This document shows positions 36,033 to 45,459 of a stretch of DNA of 64,000 bases, piece after piece. Numbering within the stretch: the stretch's first letter is position 1; every line of letters begins with the position of its first letter. This stretch comes from Methanosarcina thermophila TM-1. GTDB lineage: Archaea; Halobacteriota; Methanosarcinia; Methanosarcinales; Methanosarcinaceae. A model generated the notes under the pieces. That model made no database searches. It worked only from the letters and a program-made list of their open reading frames with translations, and was not told the origin of the DNA. The position numbers and the translations under genes are program-made. The stretch covers positions 2,246,908 through 2,310,907 of the forward strand of contig NZ_CP009501.1 of the NCBI RefSeq assembly GCF_000969885.1, read 5' to 3'.

Positions 36033-36815
36033 TTACATTGAATCAAATATAATTTCTTCTCCGTTCTCTTTTGTTCTTATTCTCACATCATTCAGGAAGC
36101 TTTTTGCTATTTTCCCCAGTTCGTACAGTTCTTCCCTTTCAAGCACCTGTGTCTCCCTCAGACTTTCACGCAAACTGTACTCCGGGATGCCCTGCTGCAA
36201 CACATACGTAACTTCGCTGTTCTTAATATTTTCTGAGATCCAGGCAGCTATGCTGGCAATCTCTTCCCTGCTTCCGATAAAGTCCCTGATTAGTGTCGTC
36301 CTGAGTTCCAGTTCCATGCCGCAGGAATCTACAATTTCGAGAGTCTCTATTAAAGATGTAATAATCTTTTCAGGTGTTTTTTTCACGGCTTCATATTCTC
36401 CGAAGCCCGCAACTTTCCCGTAAAGATCGGGATTATCTGGTGGAGCTTTTATATCGACAAAAAATTTATCAACCAGCTTTCGTTTAATCAGTTCATTTGC
36501 CATCTCAGGGTAGCAGCCGTTTGTGTGAATTCCTATTGCAAGCCCCATTTCTCTCACGAACTCTGCAAGAGGCACAATTACATCCTGCATCAGAGGCTCT
36601 CCTCCTGAAAATACAACTGCACTCACAAAAGGCTTTGATTTTTTAATTTGATCTTTTACAAAGTCCAGTTCCACGTATTTCGACTCATCAAGGTATTGAT
36701 GGTTCAGGCAGTAGGCACAGCGAAGGGGACATCCTCGAAAAAAGATGGTGACTGCTGCTCTTCCTCTCCAGTCTACGGTCGAGATTGGGACTATACCAGC
36801 ATAGTTTAATCTCAT
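36033..36815 (-). CDS. nrdG: anaerobic ribonucleotide reductase activating enzyme
   Basis: 260-residue radical SAM activase that installs the glycyl radical in NrdD. The cluster motif CPLRCAYC (~29-36) lies in FFRGCPLRCAYCLNHQYL; FSGGEPLMQ binds SAM. Length is somewhat above bacterial NrdG and like archaeal activases. It follows nrdD by 48 bases in the same direction. The C-terminal half (ETLEIVDSCGMELELRTTL) completes the partial barrel. Confidence 0.9.
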   Translation of the reverse strand: MRLNYAGIVPISTVDWRGRAAVTIFFRGCPLRCAYCLNHQYLDESKYVELDFVKDQIKKSKPFVSAVVFSGGEPLMQDVIVPLAEFVREMGLAIGIHTNGCYPEMANELIKRKLVDKFFVDIKAPPDNPDLYGKVAGFGEYEAVKKTPEKIITSLIETLEIVDSCGMELELRTTLIRDFIGSREEIASIAAWISENIKNSEVTYVLQQGIPEYSLRESLRETQVLEREELYELGKIAKSFLNDVRIRTKENGEEIIFDSM

Positions 36816-36863
36816 AGTCCATCGTTTCTTAAAGTTGTACGTATAAAAAAGGTTAAGGAACTC

Positions 36864-39248
36864 TTACCTGAGTTCCTGCACACTATATCGTTTTCTATCC
36901 AGGAGCTCCTGACGCTTGCCTTTGTTCCATCCTTCTACGGATTGAAGGTATCCTGTGATCCTTGAGAGATGCTGCACGTTTTCAGACTTGCACTTTGGAC
37001 ATCTGTCTAGCAGGCCGTCAGCTACATATCCCTCGTCAATGCACACAGTCATGTCCCGAGTAAAGGCAAAGTAACCGGTCTGGGTATTCTTTGCAATATA
37101 CATGGCAAGCTCCTGCAGACCGTCAGGATCTGGCTTTCCTTCTCCTAGCCAGATATGCATGATATTTCCACCGTCCACAATCGGGAAGAAAGTATGTTCG
37201 TACCTTATCCTTTCGGGCAGAGACACGTCTGCACTGGGCGAAAGATGAGTCCCATTGGTATAGTAAATCGGCAGGTCATGCGTCTGATTCAAATCCCGTT
37301 TTGCAGCCTCCAAATCTCCTTTGATTGTAAGCTCAGCTTTTTCAGCATACTCCTTATGCAAGAGATCTGAGACTGCAAAACGCTGGGCAGTTGTCTCTGC
37401 GGGTGTTCTTGCAAGAGCAATTTCCATTCCGGTTTCTTTTGAAAGCTTCTGAGCATGCATCTTCATCTCAAACATAGCCCTGATTGCAAGCTTATAAGCC
37501 TCTGGAGACTCATGTATCTGATAGCCTGTATGGTACTGAACCATCTCATTAATCCCTACTACTCCTATGGTATATACAAGGCTATCAAAATCCACTGCCA
37601 TTGCTCCTTTTTCCCCGGTATTCGGGTCTTTAGGACGCTGGGCTGCAAACGGAATCCGGTTTTTCTTGATCAGGTTGTTCATCCATTTTCGTTTGATTTT
37701 GAAGACTTCCACTCCCTTGTTCATCAGGAATTTGAGCTCATTAAAAAGTTTCTCATCATCATGTTCAGCTTTATATGCAGCTCTTGGACAGTTTAAAGAC
37801 AGAACCATCCATGACCCCATTGAGAAGTGCTTTCCGTCCTTAAAATAAAGTTTGTCATTGAATTCGGCGTCATCTGTGGGATTTGCAGAAAATTGATAGG
37901 CACAACATTGATAGCATGAGATTCCCTTTCCTGCGCCCCTGTACTCCGGAAGCTGGTTATCAAAATAAGGAGTCCCGAATTTAGCAGCCAGCTCGAAGGT
38001 CATCCTGTACAACTCTTTATAAGTCGGAAGATCGGGGTGAGCTCTGTTGAATTCTTCGTCTTCTTCCATAAAGTCAGGCTCAATGGAAATTTCGGGCTTG
38101 GGGAAACTGAAAGGCTTGCCCCAGGCATCTCCTTCAAGCATGACATCCATCAGAGCCTTAAATCCAAGACGAACCTCTCTTTCAAACTCCCCGTAGGTTC
38201 TCAGCGGAGCCTGTTTGCCATCCCAGACCTTACCCTTAGCGACAATCGGAATATTTCTCCAGAGCTTTGGAACCCCGGGGGAAAGCTGCACGGATGAGAA
38301 AACGGTCTGTCCGCCTCTTGCGCACATCATCTGCATCATTTCGTAGACGAACATCTGCATAAGCTGTTTTATCTCTGTTTCAGACTTGCCCTCCAGATAG
38401 GGAGCCATAAATGTCAGGAAATTATAGAATCCCTGCCCACCTGCGAAATTTGTCTGAGCCGAGCCCATAGCTTTAACTGCATGAAGGAAAGCTACTTCAG
38501 CATTTTTTGCAGGCTTTGCTACACTGGACTGCGTTCCTACCCCGTCAGGCATAAGCCCATAGTAGAAAAAGTAACGAAGATCCCAGTCTTGGCAAAAAGG
38601 TCTTGTGCCCATGTATTCAAGGTCATGGATATGGAAATCCCCATTCAGGTGTAAGTCTGCAAGCTCTTTCGGCATCAGAAGGAGGTTCTGCTCCTTGGAC
38701 ATCTTATCGGCTTTTCTTTTATGTGAGGTCTCGGCATTGTTCAGCTGGTTTGCATTATCATTCGCCTCAAAGCCGTATCCAGTATCAATTTCGTAGGCAT
38801 CATAGACCGAAGCCCCAACCCTGGTCATGATATTTCTCCACTCGACATGTCCTCTGTCAAGCAGGATATTGTTGACGATTTCCCGTATAAGAGGACCTGA
38901 GAGAAACTTTAGATTCATCTTTTTGATGATCTTTTCCGCTTCCTTTGCAATCTCAACGGCTTCTTCTTTTGTTATTGCGGGTTTATTGTAGAAGATCTCG
39001 CTTAATTTTGTCTCTTTCAGGAGCTGGTTTACAATGATATTCCTGTCCCAGTTAAGAATGAAGCCGGCTGTTGTCCTTACCTTGGGGAGGGGGGAGATGG
39101 ACTGCCCGTCAAGGGTCTTTTGCACTGGCTGGTTGTCAGATAACTCGTCATCATCTTGGAGTGGAGAGATGGACAACTCTTCAAGCGGCGTTTGCGTTGA
39201 TTGGTTGTCAGATAACTGGTTATCGTGTAAGAGAGTCTCGCCTGTCAT
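36864..39248 (-). CDS. nrdD: anaerobic (class III) ribonucleoside-triphosphate reductase
   Basis: 794-residue glycyl radical enzyme that makes deoxyribonucleotides without oxygen. After a ~50-residue polar leader with a duplicated segment (LSDNQSTQTPLEELSISPL and LSDNQPVQKTLDGQSISPL) comes an ATP-cone-like domain (~55-150). The barrel has FHIHDLEYMGTRPFC, FSSVQLSPGVPKLW and GISCYQCCAYQF. The C-terminus has CPKC (zinc) and RITGYLQSVEGW, with the radical Gly near 766. Methanogen class III enzymes are known to use a redoxin as reductant, matching the nrdH gene upstream. The duplicated leader is unusual and may be dispensable. Confidence 0.93.
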   Translation of the reverse strand: MTGETLLHDNQLSDNQSTQTPLEELSISPLQDDDELSDNQPVQKTLDGQSISPLPKVRTTAGFILNWDRNIIVNQLLKETKLSEIFYNKPAITKEEAVEIAKEAEKIIKKMNLKFLSGPLIREIVNNILLDRGHVEWRNIMTRVGASVYDAYEIDTGYGFEANDNANQLNNAETSHKRKADKMSKEQNLLLMPKELADLHLNGDFHIHDLEYMGTRPFCQDWDLRYFFYYGLMPDGVGTQSSVAKPAKNAEVAFLHAVKAMGSAQTNFAGGQGFYNFLTFMAPYLEGKSETEIKQLMQMFVYEMMQMMCARGGQTVFSSVQLSPGVPKLWRNIPIVAKGKVWDGKQAPLRTYGEFEREVRLGFKALMDVMLEGDAWGKPFSFPKPEISIEPDFMEEDEEFNRAHPDLPTYKELYRMTFELAAKFGTPYFDNQLPEYRGAGKGISCYQCCAYQFSANPTDDAEFNDKLYFKDGKHFSMGSWMVLSLNCPRAAYKAEHDDEKLFNELKFLMNKGVEVFKIKRKWMNNLIKKNRIPFAAQRPKDPNTGEKGAMAVDFDSLVYTIGVVGINEMVQYHTGYQIHESPEAYKLAIRAMFEMKMHAQKLSKETGMEIALARTPAETTAQRFAVSDLLHKEYAEKAELTIKGDLEAAKRDLNQTHDLPIYYTNGTHLSPSADVSLPERIRYEHTFFPIVDGGNIMHIWLGEGKPDPDGLQELAMYIAKNTQTGYFAFTRDMTVCIDEGYVADGLLDRCPKCKSENVQHLSRITGYLQSVEGWNKGKRQELLDRKRYSVQELR

Positions 39249-39326
39249 TTTCTCATCTTCAATATCTGTTTTAGAATGGAATTTGCAGGATTATTCAAAT
39301 TATTCTGATTTTCAAGATCGTTTTCA

Positions 39327-39578
39327 TCACATAATTCCCTGGATTTTCTCGGAGTCTACTTCTCCCTCACGGAAGAGTTCCTCGTGTGTAAGAAAAGTAT
39401 CATCGATCTGTAAAACAGGCGCTGTCATAGTGAAGACCCCGTTGAAACGCAATTCTGTTAGAGCTTCTGGAGTAGACATATCTGCTACCTCGAAAGCAAT
39501 TGAATGCGTTTCCAGGAAATTTTTTAATTTATTACATTTCGGACAGCGGTCCGTTGTGTATAATATTATTTTTGCCAT
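39327..39578 (-). CDS. nrdH: NrdH-type glutaredoxin-like redoxin
   Basis: 83-residue thioredoxin-fold protein: IILYTTDRCPKCNKLKNFLE with redox-active CPKC (12-15), then TAPVLQIDDTFLTHEEL with the cis-Pro. It is first in the nrdH-nrdD-nrdG set (78-base gap to nrdD) and most likely delivers electrons for ribonucleotide reduction. A minus-strand TATA-like GTTTATAAGA lies near 39772-39781. Confidence 0.88.
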   Translation of the reverse strand: MAKIILYTTDRCPKCNKLKNFLETHSIAFEVADMSTPEALTELRFNGVFTMTAPVLQIDDTFLTHEELFREGEVDSEKIQGIM

Positions 39579-39804
39579 GCTTTACGTCCCTCTGATTTTT
39601 ACTCTAATTCTTAATCTGATTTTTAGTTACCGCTTTTGCACAGGTTTCTTCCCGCTCTACATATTGTTTTTATTTACATTGTCGGCGGGATGAGCGTGCA
39701 GGTGCATAGTGCATTATAGCAATAAAACAAAACCCATGCGGGCCACTATTACCTCAGTTAACCCTTGTAATTCTTATAAACGTTAATTATAAGTCAGCAA
39801 TATC

Positions 39805-39853
39805 GGAAAAAGGTGCGGCTTCCAGGAAGCGCCCCCTCTGATATCCTTTTTCC
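39805..39853 (+). ncRNA. strong stem-loop, possible small RNA
   Basis: GGAAAAAGG (39805-39813) pairs with CCTTTTTCC (39845-39853); inside is a second hairpin GCTTC (39818-39822)/GAAGC (39826-39830). TATA-like elements (TTATAAACG ~39770, AATTATAAG ~39785) lie 20-30 bases before the left arm on the plus strand. It could be a short transcript or the 5' end of the radB leader; it lies outside the likely nrdH transcript. Confidence 0.35.
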
Positions 39854-39980
39854 CACGCTAATAAGTGGAAATGACCTTTATTTTAAGGTAAATATTCTAA
39901 ATGCCATATCACTTAATAATGGTTTTTTAACCTAGGTCTGGATACAATAACCCCTTTGTTTTGTATTCAAAGATCCTCTA

Positions 39981-40004
39981 TTTGTTATCAAATCTGATAA
40001 CAAA
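39981..40004. promoter_or_regulatory. perfect 10-bp-arm palindrome upstream of radB
   Basis: TTTGTTATCA (39981-39990) and TGATAACAAA (39995-40004) are exact inverted copies separated by AATC. It reads like an operator for a dimeric regulator. A 13-codon frame (40105-40146) with a strong GGAGGGGACAGGT site follows, possibly a leader peptide, but there is nothing else to support it. Confidence 0.5.
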
Positions 40005-40323
40005 CTTAATGATTCCTGTTTTTGAAAAACTGCATTATATAAGGAAACAATTTCAATCACGGAGGACTTTAACAGATATCTGCAGCCTATTGGAGGGGAC
40101 AGGTATGGTTAAGATGTATAAGACATTATTCCTTGAGACTCTATAAAATAAGATTAAAAAATTTTACCTGCTTTCAGCGTACTATTGTAAAATCTTTTTC
40201 TTCTGCTCAGTCTTGGGAATCTATACCTGGGCATTTCCTTTATATTCATTTTATCTTTTCTATTCTTTTTAGAAAATCTTTAATCTTCCTGAAAGATTGG
40301 AAATTACAAAAAAGCGTTATATC

Positions 40324-41037
40324 ATGGTTCGGTTATATCTCATCAAGCAGAAAAAGAGGTGTCACTTCATAGAGAAATTATTATCTTCCGGCTGCAAGCC
40401 CCTTGATGAACTTCTTGGAGGAGGTTTTGAGAAAGGCATTGTAACTCAAATCTTCGGACCTGCAGGAACTGGGAAAACAAATATCTGTATCCAGCTTTCG
40501 GTAGAATGCGTAAAACAAGGGCAAAGAGTCATTTACATAGATACTGAAGGACTTTCTCCTTCACGTTTCAGGCAGATTGCAGGGGAAAATGCAAAAGAAA
40601 TAGCAAAGAGCATCATCATCTATGAGCCCATGAATTTTGAAGAGCAGTATGCAGCCGTAAGAGAGGTGGAAAGAATAGCTGGAGAGAATATCGGTCTCGT
40701 GATCTTGGATTCTGCAACCTCATTCTACAGGTTCGAGCTTGAAGACGATGAAACAAGCATGAAAAGCCGCAGAGAACTTGCCAACCAGATAGGATTTTTA
40801 CATGCCCTAGCCCGCAAATATGGTTTTGCCGTAGTCATAACCAACCAGGTATATTCAGATATTGCCTCAGGAGGGGTGCGCCCCCTTGGTGGCAGTTCCC
40901 TGGAGCATATCTCAAAGACGATTATCAGACTGGAAAAAACAGGCGAAGGAACCAGGCGCGCCATCCTGTACAAACATCGTTCTCGTCCTGAAGGCTCAAG
41001 TGCTGAATTTACAATTACAGCTGAAGGAATTCGCTAA
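40324..41037 (+). CDS. radB: DNA repair and recombination protein RadB
   Basis: RecA/RadA-family ATPase without the N-terminal DNA-binding domain; a recombination mediator in euryarchaea. Walker A GPAGTGKT and Walker B LVILDSATS are intact. Homology begins at EKLLSSGCKPLDELLGGGFEKG, just after an ATA codon at 40369 preceded at good distance by AGAGGTGTC. The nearest usual start is ATG at 40324, which adds 15 residues (MVRLYLIKQ...) with no ribosome binding site. The true start is thus either ATA (222 residues) or the ATG (237 residues). Single gene after a 700-base spacer. Confidence 0.85.
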   Translation: MVRLYLIKQKKRCHFIEKLLSSGCKPLDELLGGGFEKGIVTQIFGPAGTGKTNICIQLSVECVKQGQRVIYIDTEGLSPSRFRQIAGENAKEIAKSIIIYEPMNFEEQYAAVREVERIAGENIGLVILDSATSFYRFELEDDETSMKSRRELANQIGFLHALARKYGFAVVITNQVYSDIASGGVRPLGGSSLEHISKTIIRLEKTGEGTRRAILYKHRSRPEGSSAEFTITAEGIR

Positions 41038-41250
41038 ATAGGTCAATTACTAAACAATTGCTAAGCAGAGCAATTGCTAAGAAAAACAGAAGATCAGAAA
41101 AATTCTTCAAAAGCCTTTTAATAGTTATTATGGGCAGAGAAAAAGTTAAATTCTGGCTGAAAACAAACTTAAGTCTGAATAGGAAACATATAAGATGCCT
41201 GAATATCTGGGACTTCTCGTTTGCTTTTGCAAGAATCTCTTCTCTGAATT

Positions 41251-42351
41251 TTAACGTTCCCGGGTTCCAGCTATAAATTCTTCAGTCCGCCTGTAAGCCT
41301 CATCGTCAGGGTACTGAATAGCAGGATGTTTCATGAAGTAGGAAGCCGGGGAATATAACACTCCTCCTATTCCGCGGTCAAGAGCCAGTTTGCAGCAGCG
41401 AATAGCATCGATTACCACACCTCCAGAGTTAGGAGAGTCCTCAACCGATAGCCTGAGTTCAAGGTTCATGGGCACGTCCCCAAAAAGCTTACCTTCCATT
41501 CTCAGGAAACATACTTTATTGTCCTTTTGCCAGGCTACGTAGTCACTGGGTCCTATGTGAATATTATAGTTCTCAAGCTTCCGGGAAAGTACGGACTGGA
41601 CGGCTTCAGTCTTCGATTCTCTCTTGGAGGCAAGCCTATCCCTGTTAAGCATGTTTAGAAAATCAGTGTTTCCTCCGGTATTGAGCTGGTATGTTCTTTC
41701 GAGCTTTACGCCTCGCTTTTCGAAAAGATCTGCAAGAACTCTGTGTGTGATAGTAGCTCCAAGCTGGGCTTTGATATCATCACCAATAATCGGAATATTT
41801 TTCTCCTCAAATCTTTTTGCCCACTCAGGATCACTTGCAATAAAAACAGGCATGTTGTTTATGAAAGCTACCCCTGCTTCAAGAGCACATTCAGCGTAAA
41901 AACGGGCTGCTTCTTCAGAACCTACAGGCAGGTAATTGAGAAGCATTTCGGCACCTGATTTTTTAAGTTCGTTTACGATATCCTCTTTTGTAGCTTCCTT
42001 TTCTTTGCTGACAACGAAGGTATAATTCTCATCATAATTTTTCATATGTTCAGAGACTCCATCAAGGACTCTACCCATCTTAACCTTCACACCTGTGGAT
42101 GGAATATCAGGGCAAAAAACCGCTGTGCAGTTCGGGGGAGCAAAAATAGCCTCGGAAACATCTTTTCCTACCTTCCTGGCATCGATGTCAAAAGCAGCAA
42201 CAACTTCTATATCGCCCGGCTTATATCCTCCAATTTCCCTGTGCATCAATCCGATGGGCTCTCTATCTTCAGCCTTATAGTATTCAATGCCCTGTATCAA
42301 AGAGCTTGCACAGTTTCCGATTCCTGCAATTGCTATTTTTATTTTTGTCAT
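41251..42351 (-). CDS. ino1: myo-inositol-1-phosphate synthase
   Basis: 366-residue NAD-dependent isomerase converting glucose-6-phosphate to inositol-1-phosphate, the precursor of archaeal inositol phospholipids. N-terminal Rossmann motif [17 protein letters not shown]. Active-site segments: [64 protein letters not shown]. Length is that of the archaeal/actinobacterial type. It is transcribed divergently from mtnA and converges on radB. Confidence 0.92.
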   Translation of the reverse strand: MTKIKIAIAGIGNCASSLIQGIEYYKAEDREPIGLMHREIGGYKPGDIEVVAAFDIDARKVGKDVSEAIFAPPNCTAVFCPDIPSTGVKVKMGRVLDGVSEHMKNYDENYTFVVSKEKEATKEDIVNELKKSGAEMLLNYLPVGSEEAARFYAECALEAGVAFINNMPVFIASDPEWAKRFEEKNIPIIGDDIKAQLGATITHRVLADLFEKRGVKLERTYQLNTGGNTDFLNMLNRDRLASKRESKTEAVQSVLSRKLENYNIHIGPSDYVAWQKDNKVCFLRMEGKLFGDVPMNLELRLSVEDSPNSGGVVIDAIRCCKLALDRGIGGVLYSPASYFMKHPAIQYPDDEAYRRTEEFIAGTRER

Positions 42352-42943
42352 AAGCGCTTACTCTCCGATGAATGCCCAGATTCTCATAAACCGCATTAAT
42401 GAAATGACAGATCTTTTATGATTTCTGAAATCTACAGATTCAAGGATTTAGGAATTTAAGTTCACTGAGCTCAGGAGTTATATTCCTGAAATTACGACTT
42501 CTTGTATCTTAACTATGGATTTTAAACCTTGCCTTATTTGTTCTGTTACTCTATAAACCTATTATATGTAAGTTTTCCTTTCTAGGGGGAAATATTACAT
42601 TTATTTATATACTACATATACCTTATTCATTTTTTAGACAAATTTCCATTCTGATGATTGGATATGGGGCTTAATCTGCTACAATTTTTCCAGTTATTCT
42701 GAAGTTTAAGGCAATTTCTTTAACATAATTATGCTTTAATTGATATAGCTGTATTTTAGTTAATATATTCTCGTTTTAATTGACATAATTTATCTTTAAA
42801 TTTCTCGGTTGCACTAATGATGCGAAAAAATAGAGATTAACGAATTCTGCTAGTTGAATAGGTTTTTATCTGATGGGAAGCTTGAAAGGAAAAACCGGAA
42901 ATTTCTCCGGCAGAATCTGATGCTTACACTGGAAAGTGATCTA
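42352..42943. other. divergent promoter region ino1/mtnA
   Basis: 592 bases, very AT-rich. TATA-like stretches occur near 42603-42620 (TTTATATACTACATATA) and direct repeats TTAATTGA(T/C)ATA around 42735-42790. No coding sequence seen. Confidence 0.4.
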
Positions 42944-43963
42944 ATGAGGACAATTGATTGGAAGGACGAATCAAATTCCGTAGTGCTGGTAGACCAGACC
43001 CTGCTCCCAAAAGAGTACAGGATAATAGAATGCAAAACCCTGAGTTCTCTCTGTGAGGCTATAAAATCTCTCAGGATAAGAGGCGCGCCTGCTCTCGGTG
43101 CAGCAGGAGGTTTCGGAATCGCCCTTGCAGCTTTCCTGAGTGAAGCCAAAGATATCGAAACAATAACAAGGGATCTCGAGGTTGCAGGAAAAACTCTTAA
43201 GTCAACTCGCCCGACTGCAGTAAATCTTAGCTGGGGCGTGGACAGAGTCCTGAGAGCTATTTCGGATGCCTTTGATGTACAGGGAGTTCGGGATATTGCC
43301 CTTCAGGAAGCTAAAGACATTGCAGAAGAAGATGTAGCCATCAATAAGTTGATAGGCAAGTACGGGGCAAAACTTCTGAAAGATGGGGATACCGTACTCA
43401 CACATTGCAATGCAGGCAGGCTCGCTTGCGTGGATTGGGGTACGGCTCTTGGAGTTGCGCGCTCGGCCATTGCTGAAGGCAAAGAAATCAAGGTTATTGC
43501 CTGTGAGACCAGACCTCTGAATCAGGGAAGCAGGATCACTACATGGGAGCTGATGCAGGATAATATTCCGGTAACCCTTATTTCGGATTCCATGGCTGGA
43601 TGGGCAATGCGGCAGGGACTGGTAGACAGCGTGCTTGTAGGAGCTGACAGAATTACCCAGGATGTCGTTTTCAATAAAATAGGCACATATTCCCTTTCTA
43701 TTCTTGCAAAAGAGCATGAAATTCCCTTTTATGTAGCAGCCCCTATCTCAACCTTCGACTTCGATGGCTGGGAGGGCAGCGTAAAAATTGAAATGCGAAA
43801 TCCGGATGAACTTCGCTTTTTCGGCTCTGAGCAGCTTGCCCCGAAAGATGTGGAAGTTTACAATCCTGCTTTTGACGCAACTCCCATGGAAAATATAACT
43901 GCAGTAATTACTGAGAAAGGAATATTTTACCCGCCCTTCCTGCTGGATGAAGTACTTGTTTGA
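42944..43963 (+). CDS. mtnA: S-methyl-5-thioribose-1-phosphate isomerase
   Basis: 339-residue aldose-ketose isomerase of the aIF2B-like family; acts in methionine salvage or related pentose-phosphate recycling. Landmarks: IRGAPALGAAGGFGIALAA, catalytic Cys in THCNAGRLACVDWGTALG (~155), catalytic Asp in VLVGADRIT (~233), and NKIGTYSLSILAK. PFYVAAPISTFD is also typical. ATG at 42944 (MRTIDWKDES) matches the usual N-terminus; in-frame starts further upstream add ~30 atypical residues. Archaeal paralogs can instead be ribose-1,5-bisphosphate isomerases, but the CNAG/GADRI context favours MtnA. Confidence 0.88.
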   Translation: MRTIDWKDESNSVVLVDQTLLPKEYRIIECKTLSSLCEAIKSLRIRGAPALGAAGGFGIALAAFLSEAKDIETITRDLEVAGKTLKSTRPTAVNLSWGVDRVLRAISDAFDVQGVRDIALQEAKDIAEEDVAINKLIGKYGAKLLKDGDTVLTHCNAGRLACVDWGTALGVARSAIAEGKEIKVIACETRPLNQGSRITTWELMQDNIPVTLISDSMAGWAMRQGLVDSVLVGADRITQDVVFNKIGTYSLSILAKEHEIPFYVAAPISTFDFDGWEGSVKIEMRNPDELRFFGSEQLAPKDVEVYNPAFDATPMENITAVITEKGIFYPPFLLDEVLV

Positions 43964-44248
43964 GACTGCCTGCTTAAATAACGCAATGTATTCTTTTCAA
44001 CCCTTCCGAATCCTGGTTGTCAAAATATCTCTCTGCTGGATTTATATATCAGAAATGTAAATTATGTGATTACTAAAGTTAACAGGAAATTTAACAGTTA
44101 TGTTAAATTTTCCAGATTTCGATTGCGAATTTCCAGATAATTATTTTATCATTCACCAGGGCAATCTTTTACAGGCAGATATATAGCAATGGAATTCATA
44201 TTCAATTAAAGAAACTATTCTAATAAATGCGTTCACAGGTGTTAATAT

Positions 44249-44416
44249 ATGGCTAAAAAATCAGGTACCGGGCTTCAGTCCTCTGCAGGGCTCATGCGCT
44301 ACTATGAAGCAGATAAAAATGCAATTCAAATCCAGCCCAAAACAGTGCTGATTGTCGGCGCCATTACCGGTATAGCAGTATTATTCTTAAGTGCTGTAAA
44401 CGGCGTCTGGCCGTAA
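44249..44416 (+). CDS. secG: preprotein translocase subunit SecG (Sec61-beta type), 55 aa
   Basis: Short gene. The product starts MAKKSGTGLQSSAGLMRYYE, the conserved cytoplasmic part of archaeal Sec61-beta, followed by IQIQPKTVLIVGAITGIAVL and one transmembrane helix, ending NGVWP. AGGTGTT lies six bases before the ATG. It is part of the SecYEG channel in the plasma membrane. A TATA-like TTTATATATC lies near 44040. The alpha/beta hydrolase gene begins 25 bases after its stop and may be co-transcribed. Confidence 0.92.
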   Translation: MAKKSGTGLQSSAGLMRYYEADKNAIQIQPKTVLIVGAITGIAVLFLSAVNGVWP

Positions 44417-44441
44417 CTGGAATTTCTTCGGCAGGGTTCCC

Positions 44442-45413
44442 TTGAGCAGGCAGGATTCAGGGAAAAAGGCAAGCAAATACAGGGCTTCTTCAAGGATCAG
44501 AGCCTCTAAACCCGCAGTTCTTCTTCTGGGTTTTCTTTTTATACTTGTGGGTATTTTTGGAATTCTGTATAACCCATCAGGCTCAGCAGACGCTGAAGCT
44601 TCCTGGGAGGTCTCGGAAGCAGGCATCCTAACTTTTCCAGATCGAGAGGTGCCAGTTTTTTCAGTTAAGGAAATCGAAGATACGTACGCCCCTGAAAATC
44701 CGGATACTTTAAAACTGCTGTCTTTTGAAAGCCGTGGGCAAAGAATCCAGGCTCTCTTAAGAATTCCTGCAAACTCCTCCTCTTCTCCGGGTCTTGTCCT
44801 GCTGCCTGGGGCAGGGATTAGCAAAGAAGCCGAGCAGGGTCTGGCTGTGGAACTCTCTAAAATGGGGTATGCGACTCTCACTCCTGACCAGCGTAACCTA
44901 GGCAGCATAAACATAGAAAGAGATTTTGAATTTTTCAAAGCCGGTCTTGAGCCTCTCGAATATACCATGGTTTACGATGCCCTTAAAGCCTCAGACGTGC
45001 TTGCAGCCCAGCCTGAAGTTGATCCTGAAAGGCTTGCAATTCTCGGGGAAAGTAACGGCGGAAGAATTGCAGTTCTTGCCTGTGCCCTTAACCCTTCCCT
45101 TAAAGGAGTTATCGCGATCAGCACCGCCGGCTACGGCACTGAGAACCCCGATTCTGCACTTACAAACGATCCCGAAACTTACCGTTTTTATCGCTCAATC
45201 GACCCTAACACCTATCTTGAAACCCTGCCGTCTGCAAAATTCGTGCAGATTCATTCTTTTAATGATACCGTAATCTCTCACGATCAGGCGCTCCGAACCT
45301 TTGCCCTTGCAAAAGAGCCAAAAGCGATGTATAACGTCACTGAGGCAGCCCACGGATATACGGGCTCAATGCGTCCCTATCTTGAAAAAGAACTCGCTCT
45401 TATTTTGAAGTAA
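44442..45413 (+). CDS. membrane-anchored alpha/beta hydrolase
   Basis: 323 residues. A basic N-terminus and one helix (~25-45, PAVLLLGFLFILVGIFGILY) anchor it; the hydrolase domain probably faces outside. The catalytic triad is suggested by Ser in LGESNGGR (~204), Asp in SFNDTVI (~274) and His in AAHGYTG (~303). GLVLLPGAGIS gives the oxyanion region. Likely an esterase/peptidase of unknown substrate. The TTG at 44442 is preceded by CAGGGTT. It follows secG closely. Confidence 0.82.
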   Translation: MSRQDSGKKASKYRASSRIRASKPAVLLLGFLFILVGIFGILYNPSGSADAEASWEVSEAGILTFPDREVPVFSVKEIEDTYAPENPDTLKLLSFESRGQRIQALLRIPANSSSSPGLVLLPGAGISKEAEQGLAVELSKMGYATLTPDQRNLGSINIERDFEFFKAGLEPLEYTMVYDALKASDVLAAQPEVDPERLAILGESNGGRIAVLACALNPSLKGVIAISTAGYGTENPDSALTNDPETYRFYRSIDPNTYLETLPSAKFVQIHSFNDTVISHDQALRTFALAKEPKAMYNVTEAAHGYTGSMRPYLEKELALILK

Positions 45414-45459
45414 AGGATATGGGCTTAATACCCAGCCGAAATTAGTGAAATAAAGTGTC

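Noticed and set aside
39961-40104. 61-codon frame across the palindrome in the radB spacer
   Set aside because: No ribosome binding site at its first ATG, no protein-like conservation signal and it spans a palindrome; only the last 13 codons have a good site.
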